From: Bacilli bacterium
GTDB lineage: Bacteria; Bacillota_I; Bacilli_A; RFN20; CAG-288
DNA length: 5,047 nt
Direction: 5' to 3'
Assembly: GCA_900763245.1 (NCBI GenBank)
Contig: CAAFJQ010000144.1
Location: 1 to 5,047, forward strand
Shown: in pieces, positions 1 to 5,047 of the stretch
Layout: each line of letters begins with the position of its first letter
Numbering within the stretch: the stretch's first letter is position 1
Notes under the pieces: model-generated
Told to the model about the DNA's origin: nothing
Seen by the model: only the letters and a program-made list of their open reading frames with translations
The model's database searches: none
Position numbers and translations under genes: made by a program

Positions 1-67
1 GAATATTCAGAGACCGGTTTCTGAGGGAAATTGCTGCATTAACCCAGAAACAGGCCTCTGAACATTC
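1..67. repeat. Long imperfect inverted repeat (23-bp arms) with a nested palindromic motif
   Basis: Arms 1-23 and 45-67 are complementary at 20 of 23 positions around a 21-nt loop. The mismatches are 5/63, 13/55 and 16/52. Two of the three are A-C on the + strand and so become G-U wobbles in a minus-strand transcript; an RNA hairpin would therefore be more stable if read leftward. The segment 8-23 (CAGAGACCGGTTTCTG) is itself a near-perfect palindrome. It is repeated with changes at 45-60 (CAGAAACAGGCCTCTG, 12 of 16 identical). There is no T-run on the right side, and the left side is outside the window. It could be the terminator or leader of a leftward gene, a dispersed palindromic repeat or a double regulator site. 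The structure is clear but its role is not. Confidence 0.6.
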
Positions 68-107
68 TTAATGTAGCATCACTATTCTACCACTTTAGGC
101 CTTTTCG

Positions 108-140
108 GGATAATCAAGCAACACTATTGTTTATCCTTTT
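108..140 (+). terminator. Weak terminator-like hairpin with short T-run
   Basis: Arms 108-117 (GGATAATCAA) and 127-136 (TTGTTTATCC) pair at 9 of 10 positions, with one T-T mismatch, around a 9-nt loop. Four T residues follow at 137-140. This fits a weak, AU-rich intrinsic terminator for a rightward transcript entering from the left, which would insulate the ABC operon. The stem is poor in G and C and the T-run is short, so a chance palindrome or a regulator site is also possible. Confidence 0.35.
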
Positions 141-163
141 CAAAAATATAAAAATATTTCACT

Positions 164-191
164 TTGGACTTGATATTTAACTCAAGCCCAA
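164..191. promoter_or_regulatory. Palindrome over the -35 box and spacer (candidate operator)
   Basis: TTGGACTTGA (164-173) and TCAAGCCCAA (182-191) are inverted copies with one mismatch in ten, separated by 8 bp. The palindrome starts before the -35 box and ends 1 bp before the -10 box. A dimeric repressor bound here would block RNA polymerase. As it lies upstream of the predicted transcription start, a DNA-level operator is more likely than an RNA hairpin. The cognate regulator is not in the window and the family cannot be named from the site. Confidence 0.5.
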
Positions 192-198
192 CTATTAT
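170..198 (+). promoter_or_regulatory. Sigma-A-type promoter of the ABC transporter operon
   Basis: The -35 box is TTGATA (170-175, 5 of 6 to TTGACA) and the -10 box is TATTAT (193-198, 5 of 6 to TATAAT), separated by exactly 17 bp. An A-rich stretch at 141-158 lies just upstream, where an UP element would be. The predicted transcription start is near 204-206, giving a 5' leader of about 50 nt before the ATG at 256. It is the best sigma-A-like match found in the leader and faces the three-gene operon. Confidence 0.72.
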
Positions 199-209
199 AT
201 CACTCGTAA

Positions 210-236
210 AGTTATTGGGCAAGTGTACCAATAACT
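210..236. promoter_or_regulatory. Perfect 9-bp-arm palindrome in the 5' leader
   Basis: AGTTATTGG (210-218) and CCAATAACT (228-236) are perfect inverted repeats around a 9-nt spacer. The element starts about 5 nt after the predicted transcription start and ends 5 nt before the GGAGG ribosome binding site (242-246). It could be a second operator for the same regulator: the hexamer TTGGGC occurs here at 215-220 and, on the other strand, in the first palindrome at 186-191. It could also be a 5' leader hairpin that affects mRNA stability or ribosome access. It has no T-run, so it does not look like a terminator. Confidence 0.5.
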
Positions 237-255
237 CAAATGGAGGATCATTACA

Positions 256-1179
256 ATGGAACATGTCATTGAAATCAAAAATCTAACAAAAGACTATGGT
301 CAAGGACGTGGTGTTTTCAATGTCTCCTTCTATGTCGATAAAGGAGAAGTGTTCGGCTTCTTAGGCCCGAACGGAGCAGGAAAATCCACAACGATTCGTC
401 ATCTCATGGGCTTCTCTGTTCCGGATAAAGGAGAAACACTGATCAATGGCATCAATTCTTTAAAGGAAAGAGATGTCATTATGCAAGGCGTCTCTTATAT
501 CCCTGGTGAAATCTCACTTCCTGAAAACCTCAGAGGAAAAGAAGTCATTGAAGAACAGATGAAGCTGAAAGGCGTCACGAGCACTACCTTCTTGGATTGG
601 TTGAAAAAGACCTTCGAACTGGATGATTCCTTATATTGCAAAGAGATGTCGTTAGGTATGAAAAGAAAGATGGCGATTGTCTGTGCTTTCATGAATGATC
701 CTGATGTCATCATTATGGATGAACCTTCTTCTGGCCTCGATCCTGAAATGCAGGAAAAATTCGTCGAGCTGATCAGATTGGAGAAGAAGAGAGGAAAGAC
801 AATCCTTCTTTCTTCTCATATTTTCTCGGAAGTCGATGCCTGCTGCGATAGAATCGCAGTCATCAAGGACGGAGAGATCGTTTCCTTATTTGTTGCAAAC
901 GATCTGAAGCATAAGTCGATCAAGACCTATCATGTCACCTATCAGACATCTGATAGAAAAGAAGAAGTGAAGAAGATGCTTGAAGACAACGGATTCAAAG
1001 TCGATGAATCCACAGTCGACAATAGAAGAATTACAGTCCATGTCGGCGATGAAAGACTTCACGACTTTATCACGCTTCTTCCGAAAGACTTCATCGACTT
1101 CTCCGAAAAGAAGGAAACACTTGAAGACTACTTCATGTCCTTCTATAAGGAAGACAGAGAATATGGAGGAATCAAATGA
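256..1179 (+). CDS. ABC transporter ATP-binding protein (first of a pair, catalytically intact)
   Basis: This 307-residue protein is the cytoplasmic ATPase subunit of an ABC-2-type exporter; ATP binding and hydrolysis would drive the permease encoded at 2096-4480. Visible motifs are Walker A GPNGAGKST (37-45), an ABC signature in the variant form MSLGMKRK (131-138), Walker B VIIMDEP (151-157), the D-loop SGLD (159-162) and the switch histidine His188 in SSHIF. The Q-loop region reads YIPGE (81-85) and lacks the usual Gln after Pro; the second ATPase has the same form. About 90 C-terminal residues (from about 215) form an accessory domain after the ATPase core, as is common in BcrA-like ATPases. 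The start is supported by GGAGG at 242-246, 9 nt upstream. It is the first gene of the operon, and its TGA stop overlaps the next start. Family assignment is firm; the substrate is unknown. Confidence 0.95.
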   Translation: MEHVIEIKNLTKDYGQGRGVFNVSFYVDKGEVFGFLGPNGAGKSTTIRHLMGFSVPDKGETLINGINSLKERDVIMQGVSYIPGEISLPENLRGKEVIEEQMKLKGVTSTTFLDWLKKTFELDDSLYCKEMSLGMKRKMAIVCAFMNDPDVIIMDEPSSGLDPEMQEKFVELIRLEKKRGKTILLSSHIFSEVDACCDRIAVIKDGEIVSLFVANDLKHKSIKTYHVTYQTSDRKEEVKKMLEDNGFKVDESTVDNRRITVHVGDERLHDFITLLPKDFIDFSEKKETLEDYFMSFYKEDREYGGIK

Positions 1180-1181
1180 TG
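1165..1181 (+). promoter_or_regulatory. Ribosome binding site with two consecutive ATG starts
   Basis: GGAGG at 1165-1169 lies inside the end of the first ATPase gene. Two adjacent in-frame start codons follow, at 1176 (6 nt away) and 1179 (9 nt away). The first overlaps the upstream stop as ATGA, typical of translational coupling. The second has the same 9-nt spacing as the first gene of the operon. The choice changes the protein by only one Met. Confidence 0.75.
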
Positions 1182-2093
1182 AACGAAAAAACAGTTATCT
1201 ATATCGACCATGTCACAAAAGACTATGGCCAGGGAAGAGGAAACTTCGATGTCACATTGGACATCAAAGAAGGCGAAACGATGGGTATTGTCGGTGAAAA
1301 CGGAGCTGGCAAGACTACATTGATCCGTCAGATCATGGGCTTCATCAAGTCGGACAAAGGACACATCAATATTTACAATATGGATGCCTATAAAGACAGC
1401 GCCCATACAAAACAGTTCATCGGATATATCCCAGGTGAAATCAATTTCCCGGATGTGAAATCGGGAACAGAATTCCTTCATTCCTATGGTTCAAGTTTAG
1501 GAATGAAGAAAGATAACTTCGATTACGCTGATGAAATCATCAAAAGAATGCAGCTCGATATCCGTGCCTATCCTAGACGTATGAGTAAAGGCATGAAACA
1601 GAAAACAGCAATTGTCTCTGCATTCATGCTTAAGGCTCCTATCATTCTGATGGATGAACCGACAACCGGTCTTGATCCTCTGATGAGAGATGAGCTTCTG
1701 ACGCTTGTAGAAGAACAGAAAAAGAGAGGGGCGACCATGTTCATCTCCTCCAATACGATTGAAGAACTTGAACGTGTCTGCGACCGTGTCGCCTTGATGT
1801 CACAGGGCAAAATCATCGATGTAGCAAAGATCAGCGATATCAAAAATCGTTACTTCCGTGACTTCAAGATTGAATTCAACAACGAAGAAGATTACATGAA
1901 GTTCTTAAAGGGCAGAGATGATATCATCCGTGTCCAGCCTCAATTCAATCAGGTGACCATTCGTGCCGACAGAGAATGCGTTGATCTCCTTCTTGAAGAA
2001 TTGAGCAACATGAACGTTAAATTCATATCCGAAGTGAAATATAACCTTGCGAATTACTTTGATGATCTGCGCAAGGGTAAGAAAGGGGTGTAG
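1176..2093 (+). CDS. ABC transporter ATP-binding protein (second of a pair, H-loop His replaced by Asn)
   Basis: This 305-residue paralogue of the preceding ATPase shares the opening TKDYGQGRG and an identical 14-nt DNA stretch (286-299 and 1215-1228), which suggests an old tandem duplication. It probably forms a heterodimer with the first ATPase beneath the permease. Walker A is GENGAGKTT (40-48), the signature variant is MSKGMKQK (136-143), Walker B is IILMDEP (156-162) and the D-loop is TGLD (164-167). The Q-loop region again reads YIPGE (84-88). The switch-loop histidine is missing: the motif reads ISSNT, with Asn193 (codon AAT, 1752-1754) where the first ATPase has His188. In ABC ATPases this His contacts the gamma-phosphate and supports hydrolysis, so this subunit may be a weak or regulatory ATPase. 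A C-terminal accessory domain runs from about 215. A start at 1179 is an equally acceptable alternative. Confidence 0.95.
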   Translation: MMNEKTVIYIDHVTKDYGQGRGNFDVTLDIKEGETMGIVGENGAGKTTLIRQIMGFIKSDKGHINIYNMDAYKDSAHTKQFIGYIPGEINFPDVKSGTEFLHSYGSSLGMKKDNFDYADEIIKRMQLDIRAYPRRMSKGMKQKTAIVSAFMLKAPIILMDEPTTGLDPLMRDELLTLVEEQKKRGATMFISSNTIEELERVCDRVALMSQGKIIDVAKISDIKNRYFRDFKIEFNNEEDYMKFLKGRDDIIRVQPQFNQVTIRADRECVDLLLEELSNMNVKFISEVKYNLANYFDDLRKGKKGV

Positions 2094-2095
2094 TT

Positions 2096-4480
2096 ATGTT
2101 AACTAGAGAAGATTTGCTTCTTCAAGGTGTTGAGCTCCCTAAAGAAGAAAAGAAAATTGAAATGGCTCTTCCGCCGTCTTTGGATGGCAAAGCAGGAAAT
2201 CCGAAGAAACACAAGAGACTTTTCTCTCCTGCCCTCTTCAAAGAATCTCTGCATTCGAATAGACTAAGTCTTACGATTGTCTCTATTTGCAACGCTCTCA
2301 TCATGGTCGTCATCATCACCATTCTTTCTACCTTGAACATCAATTCTACGGCGGATGCGATGAGAGACCTCTTCAGCAATGCGGATACAGAAACAACCAT
2401 CAAAAGCGGTGCTATTTCCTTATACTCTACTTTCAGCAATTCTGCTGATGCTTATCTGACTTTCGAAGATTCCAAGAATACATTGGTCTCTACAACTGAG
2501 ACAGCGATGAATATGGTTACGGATTCTTCCACCAAGAATCAGATTTCTTCTGCAAAGCTTGTCTATGATGCAAGCTATCGTCTTGCATCCGGTACTGAAG
2601 AAGAGAAGAATGCTTCTGCAAAGTCTGTCACCATGAAGACAGTCGAAACAATCATCACAAGCGATGCTTCTAAGACTGACATGGAAAAAGAAGTCGCCCT
2701 TAAGGCTATGTCCTATTATTTCGATATCTACGCAAATGATAAGACAGCTTCTACTGAAACAATCCTCAAACAGGCGATTCCTCTTACGATGACTGATGTT
2801 GTCAGTGAACAGCAATCTTTGGATGCAGATAAGAAAGCGGAAGTAAAGACTACTTTCGATACTGCCTTCAAACGTGTCTTCGATAATAATGAAGATAAGA
2901 GTAAAGTTTCATTCGAAACTTCCCTTACCATGATGAAGATTATGGCAAGCGGAATCCAAACAGAATTCGTCAATAATGCTGTGGATAAACTGATGATCAA
3001 ATACAATGAAGATCAGGATAAGTACCTTGCTGATAAAACGATTGAAAAGGGAATCTTATCCACTGAGATTCAGGATTATGTTTTCTCCACTGTCAAAGAG
3101 TTTGCCTATTATCAGTATCTTCCTGATTTCACTGTCGAATATGTAACAAGCGATAAAGGTTATCCTGTCCGCTATGTTCCGACTGGAAAATATGCTGACA
3201 ACGGAAACGAGATTATGGAAGAGATCGAAATCAAATCCTATAATCCTTCCCTCTACACTGAAATCAAAGGCGAGATGGGTGCAAAAGCCAATATGCTGGA
3301 GAAGATGCACAAGGATGTCATCACCGGCGAAGGCTATACCGACGAGGAAATCGCTCAGGCTAAGATCGATGCTGATAAGGATCTCGGTATGGTGAAAGAT
3401 CAGCTCGCCTCCTTCATGACCGCCTTCCTCACTGTCGATAAAGACAACAAGAACGATTACTTCGATGGCACTAAACTCATCGAGGCTCCGCTTGTCGCCC
3501 GTGTCTCCAACATTGTCACATCAATGGCTGAAGAAGAGCTTATCGAACGTTACAACAATTCTCACGATGTCAAGATTTCCACCATTCAGGAAATCACAAG
3601 ACAGAACTCCAGCATGTCCGGTGAAGAGATGATCAATACTGTCAAAGGTTATGTCGATGCCGGTATCGCTTCTTATAACAGCTATATGATCTCCTGCAGC
3701 GAAAAGGGGTATTCCGATACGGATTGTCTGATGGTCGCTATGGTCAAAGGTTCTACCGGTGTCATTGGTCAGCTCCCTGGAAAGGTCACTGATTCTTTGA
3801 CTGAAATGGGTCAGATGAACACTTATGGCATCATGGTCGGTGTTGTCGGATTCGGTATTGCTGCACTTCTTATCCCGATGGTCTATACCATTATGACTGC
3901 AAACAGCCTTGTTGCCGATAAGGTTGAAACAGGATCTCTTGCCTTCACCCTTTCTACTCCTATCCGCCGTATCTCTTATGTCTTCACGGAAGCCTGCTAT
4001 CTTGTCTTCACTGAAGTCGTTATGTTCTTTGTCTTATTGTTTGTGTCTATTTTGACGCAGCTCATCGGTGTAGCGTGTGGTGGTACAGACTTACTGACGT
4101 CACTGCCAATCACTGATATCTGCTTCTATGCCTTAGGCAACTTCATGGTCACCTTGGCAATCTCCGGTATCTGCTTCTTTGCCTCCTGCTTCTTCAACAA
4201 GTCTTCTCAGGCTATTGCATGCGGCGGTGGTATCACGATTGCATTCTTCATCTTCTCTATCTTAGGCCTCTTCGGTACTCCTGCTATCCCAGGAACTGTC
4301 AGAATCGCTGCCATGAATTACTTCAACTACTTCACTATCGACTCCCTCTTCGATGCTATGGCAGTCATGAACAACGATTGGCTGACTTATGGATTGAAGC
4401 TTGTTGGTCTTGCCGCTGTCTTTGTCGTAACCTATGCCGTCGGTATGACAAGATTCACAAAGAAGGATTTACCGCTCTAA
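2096..4480 (+). CDS. ABC-2-type permease with a large extracytoplasmic domain
   Basis: This 794-residue integral membrane subunit forms the translocation path for the two ATPases. A cytoplasmic N-terminus of about 55 residues, basic near the membrane (KKHKR at 37-41), precedes helix 1 (about 58-80). About 495 residues (81-575), rich in Ser, Thr, Asp, Lys and Met and probably mostly helical, lie outside the membrane by the predicted topology. Five more helices follow at about 576-600, 632-658, 673-698, 704-727 and 765-784. The loop ADKVETGSLAFTLSTPIRR (607-625) matches the cytoplasmic coupling segment usual in ABC-2 permeases, and the tail FTKKDLPL also fits that group. The ectodomain has only two cysteines (Cys534 and Cys544) and no tryptophan. 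The ATG is 2 bp after the upstream stop, with AAAGGGG (2082-2088) 7 nt before it. The helices and signature place it in the ABC-2 family; I do not recognise the ectodomain, and the substrate is unknown. Confidence 0.9.
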   Translation: MLTREDLLLQGVELPKEEKKIEMALPPSLDGKAGNPKKHKRLFSPALFKESLHSNRLSLTIVSICNALIMVVIITILSTLNINSTADAMRDLFSNADTETTIKSGAISLYSTFSNSADAYLTFEDSKNTLVSTTETAMNMVTDSSTKNQISSAKLVYDASYRLASGTEEEKNASAKSVTMKTVETIITSDASKTDMEKEVALKAMSYYFDIYANDKTASTETILKQAIPLTMTDVVSEQQSLDADKKAEVKTTFDTAFKRVFDNNEDKSKVSFETSLTMMKIMASGIQTEFVNNAVDKLMIKYNEDQDKYLADKTIEKGILSTEIQDYVFSTVKEFAYYQYLPDFTVEYVTSDKGYPVRYVPTGKYADNGNEIMEEIEIKSYNPSLYTEIKGEMGAKANMLEKMHKDVITGEGYTDEEIAQAKIDADKDLGMVKDQLASFMTAFLTVDKDNKNDYFDGTKLIEAPLVARVSNIVTSMAEEELIERYNNSHDVKISTIQEITRQNSSMSGEEMINTVKGYVDAGIASYNSYMISCSEKGYSDTDCLMVAMVKGSTGVIGQLPGKVTDSLTEMGQMNTYGIMVGVVGFGIAALLIPMVYTIMTANSLVADKVETGSLAFTLSTPIRRISYVFTEACYLVFTEVVMFFVLLFVSILTQLIGVACGGTDLLTSLPITDICFYALGNFMVTLAISGICFFASCFFNKSSQAIACGGGITIAFFIFSILGLFGTPAIPGTVRIAAMNYFNYFTIDSLFDAMAVMNNDWLTYGLKLVGLAAVFVVTYAVGMTRFTKKDLPL

Positions 4481-4492
4481 ACGATAATACTG

Positions 4493-4528
4493 AAAAACGG
4501 AAGCGATCATTCGTTTCCGTTTTTGTTT
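4493..4528 (+). terminator. Strong intrinsic terminator of the ABC operon
   Basis: Arms 4493-4506 and 4511-4524 form a 14-bp stem with a single G-T wobble (4503/4514) and a TCAT loop. The GC-containing core is CGGAA/TTCCG. The stem ends in TTTTT and continues as GTTT, so the T-run partly lies in the stem. The A-run on the left arm means it could also act on a leftward transcript. It starts 12 nt after the permease stop codon, which makes the three ABC genes one transcription unit. Confidence 0.9.
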
Positions 4529-4571
4529 GGAAAGCAGTTTGCGCATTGAAGAGCATTTTTTAAAATTGCCA

Positions 4572-4592
4572 AGCGTTAAGCCTTACAACGCT
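4572..4592. promoter_or_regulatory. Palindrome upstream of the downstream gene (candidate regulator site)
   Basis: AGCGTT (4572-4577) and AACGCT (4587-4592) are perfect inverted repeats around 9 nt. Pairing can be extended weakly outward (TTG at 4566-4568 with CAA at 4596-4598). It ends at the place where a -35 box would lie for the -10-like TATTAT at 4611-4616, and no good -35 match exists there. An activator or repressor site is possible, but six-base arms can occur by chance. Confidence 0.3.
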
Positions 4593-4610
4593 AGTCAAAG
4601 GTTCTTTAAC

Positions 4611-4616
4611 TATTAT
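4611..4616 (+). promoter_or_regulatory. Possible -10 box for the downstream gene
   Basis: TATTAT matches the -10 consensus at 5 of 6 positions and sits in the 9-mer AACTATTAT (4608-4616), which also contains the -10 of the ABC operon promoter (190-198). No convincing -35 box lies 16-18 bp upstream. An alternative, also weak, is TTGCGC (4539-4544), 16 bp, TAAAAT (4561-4566). Confidence 0.3.
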
Positions 4617-4660
4617 TCTTTTTCTGGCTTTGTGGACATATATCTTTTTGAGGACCGAAA

Positions 4661-5047
4661 ATGAAAAAGAAATTCAAAGAGATGACGTTTAGAGACGAGA
4701 GAGTGATGAGACTTGCATTGAAAGATATTACTTTTACAGAAGAGATACTGAGAATCCTGATGTTCGAAGATTCCCTTTATCTTTCTTCGATTGAGGAGGA
4801 TAAGATCATTTATCTGGATGGGATGCCTGTGTTCAGTTTTGATTTTGTCGCCAAAGGCAAGAAAAAAGGTATCTATGGTATCTGTCTTCTTGATCATTAT
4901 GATGATGAGATGGAACAGCGGATTTTATATGTTCAAGGATTACTGAGGAACGAATATGATCAGGATAATTCAAGAGATGATCTTTATACAATAAGTATAT
5001 GTATAGGCGATGAGAACAAGAAATATCCATACTATATTCCTGGAATC
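4661..5047 (+). CDS. Partial gene resembling the PD-(D/E)XK nuclease family transposase/Rpn group, active site apparently degraded
   Basis: The first 129 codons are open to the right edge, so the C-terminus is missing from the window. GAGG at 4650-4653, 7 nt before the ATG, supports the start. The opening MTFRDERVMRLALKD (8-22) and the order of later segments (a hydrophobic strand ending in Asp61, a second strand at 71-77, then an Arg/Tyr-rich helix around QRILYVQGLL, then the strand YTISICIGD) recall the Rpn-like transposase-associated nucleases that are numerous in gut Firmicutes. In that family the second strand usually carries an acidic residue and Gln (of the form IEMQ). Here it reads GICLL (73-77), so the catalytic Glu and Gln seem to be lost while Asp61 remains. 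The alignment is from memory of the family, so the assignment is tentative. The gene is separated from the ABC operon by a terminator and is probably expressed independently. Confidence 0.55.
   Translation, partial: MKKKFKEMTFRDERVMRLALKDITFTEEILRILMFEDSLYLSSIEEDKIIYLDGMPVFSFDFVAKGKKKGIYGICLLDHYDDEMEQRILYVQGLLRNEYDQDNSRDDLYTISICIGDENKKYPYYIPGI

Noticed and set aside
133..154. Alternative promoter in the A-rich stretch (TTGTTT at 127-132 with TAAAAA at 149-154).
   Set aside because: Both boxes match poorly and overlap the terminator-like hairpin; the promoter at 170-198 is clearly better.
164..236. Attenuator-like set of alternative hairpins (164-173 with 182-191, 186-191 with 215-220, 210-218 with 228-236).
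   Set aside because: The best promoter starts transcription near 204-206, so the first two segments would not be in the RNA. No T-run follows the last hairpin and no leader peptide is visible. Separate DNA palindromes explain it better.
1143..1481. Minus-strand open frame of 112 codons across the junction of the two ATPase genes.
   Set aside because: It lies opposite two well-supported ABC genes, and its translation resembles no known family. It is a shadow of the codon usage of the real genes.
2420..2815. Minus-strand open frame of 131 codons inside the permease gene.
   Set aside because: It is antisense to the permease ectodomain, cysteine-rich in an unstructured way, and no family features are visible.
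3437..3469. DKDNKNDYFDG in the permease ectodomain (residues 448-458) as a calcium-binding loop.
   Set aside because: The acidic residues do not follow the EF-hand or dockerin spacing: the third ligand position is Lys and the Gly is misplaced. It is probably a polar surface loop.
4219..4563. Plus-strand open frame of 114 codons overlapping the permease end.
   Set aside because: It is in another frame of the permease, runs through the intrinsic terminator and has an Arg/Cys/Leu-biased composition typical of a shadow frame.
4613..4897. Minus-strand open frame of 94 codons opposite the gene at 4661.
   Set aside because: The plus-strand frame has a ribosome binding site and a family-like protein; the minus-strand frame has neither.

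Overview
The window looks like chromosomal DNA from a low-GC Gram-positive bacterium (Bacillota). The Erysipelotrichia-like gut Firmicutes are a plausible home. The reasons are AT-rich intergenic DNA, strong GGAGG-type ribosome binding sites before the genes, a sigma-A-like promoter, a compact operon and the style of the proteins. The lineage is inferred from style, not from a marker gene.

Layout. Positions 1-255 are a noncoding leader region. It holds a long imperfect hairpin at the extreme left, a weak terminator-like hairpin (108-140) and an A-rich stretch. These are followed by a good promoter (TTGATA, 17 bp, TATTAT at 170-198) whose -35 box and spacer lie inside a palindrome (164-191). 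A second, perfect palindrome (210-236) sits just before the first ribosome binding site. Positions 256-4480 are a tight three-gene operon on the + strand: two related but distinct ABC ATPases that overlap by 4 bp, then after 2 bp a 794-residue ABC-2-type permease with a very large loop outside the membrane. A strong intrinsic terminator (4493-4528) closes the operon. Positions 4529-4660 are a short intergenic region with a 6-bp-arm palindrome and a possible -10 box. A separate gene starts at 4661 and runs off the right edge; it resembles the PD-(D/E)XK nuclease family transposase/Rpn group but seems to lack part of the catalytic signature.

How the genes work together. The two ATPases probably form a heterodimeric motor on the cytoplasmic face of the permease. 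The first has all the canonical nucleotide-binding motifs that can be checked. The second has Asn in place of the switch-loop histidine, so the complex may have one proficient and one impaired ATP site. The permease has one N-terminal membrane helix, about 495 residues outside the membrane and five C-terminal helices. This is the ABC-2 export or extrusion type of architecture. The substrate cannot be read from the sequence; drug or peptide efflux, or a role in the cell envelope, are the likely classes. No regulator is encoded in the window, yet the promoter carries palindromes that suggest repression by a dimeric regulator encoded elsewhere.

No tRNA, rRNA, CRISPR array or complete insertion sequence was seen. 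The most notable points are the H-loop substitution in the second ATPase, the large uncharacterised ectodomain, the palindromes around the promoter, and the apparently catalytically degraded nuclease-like gene at the right edge.
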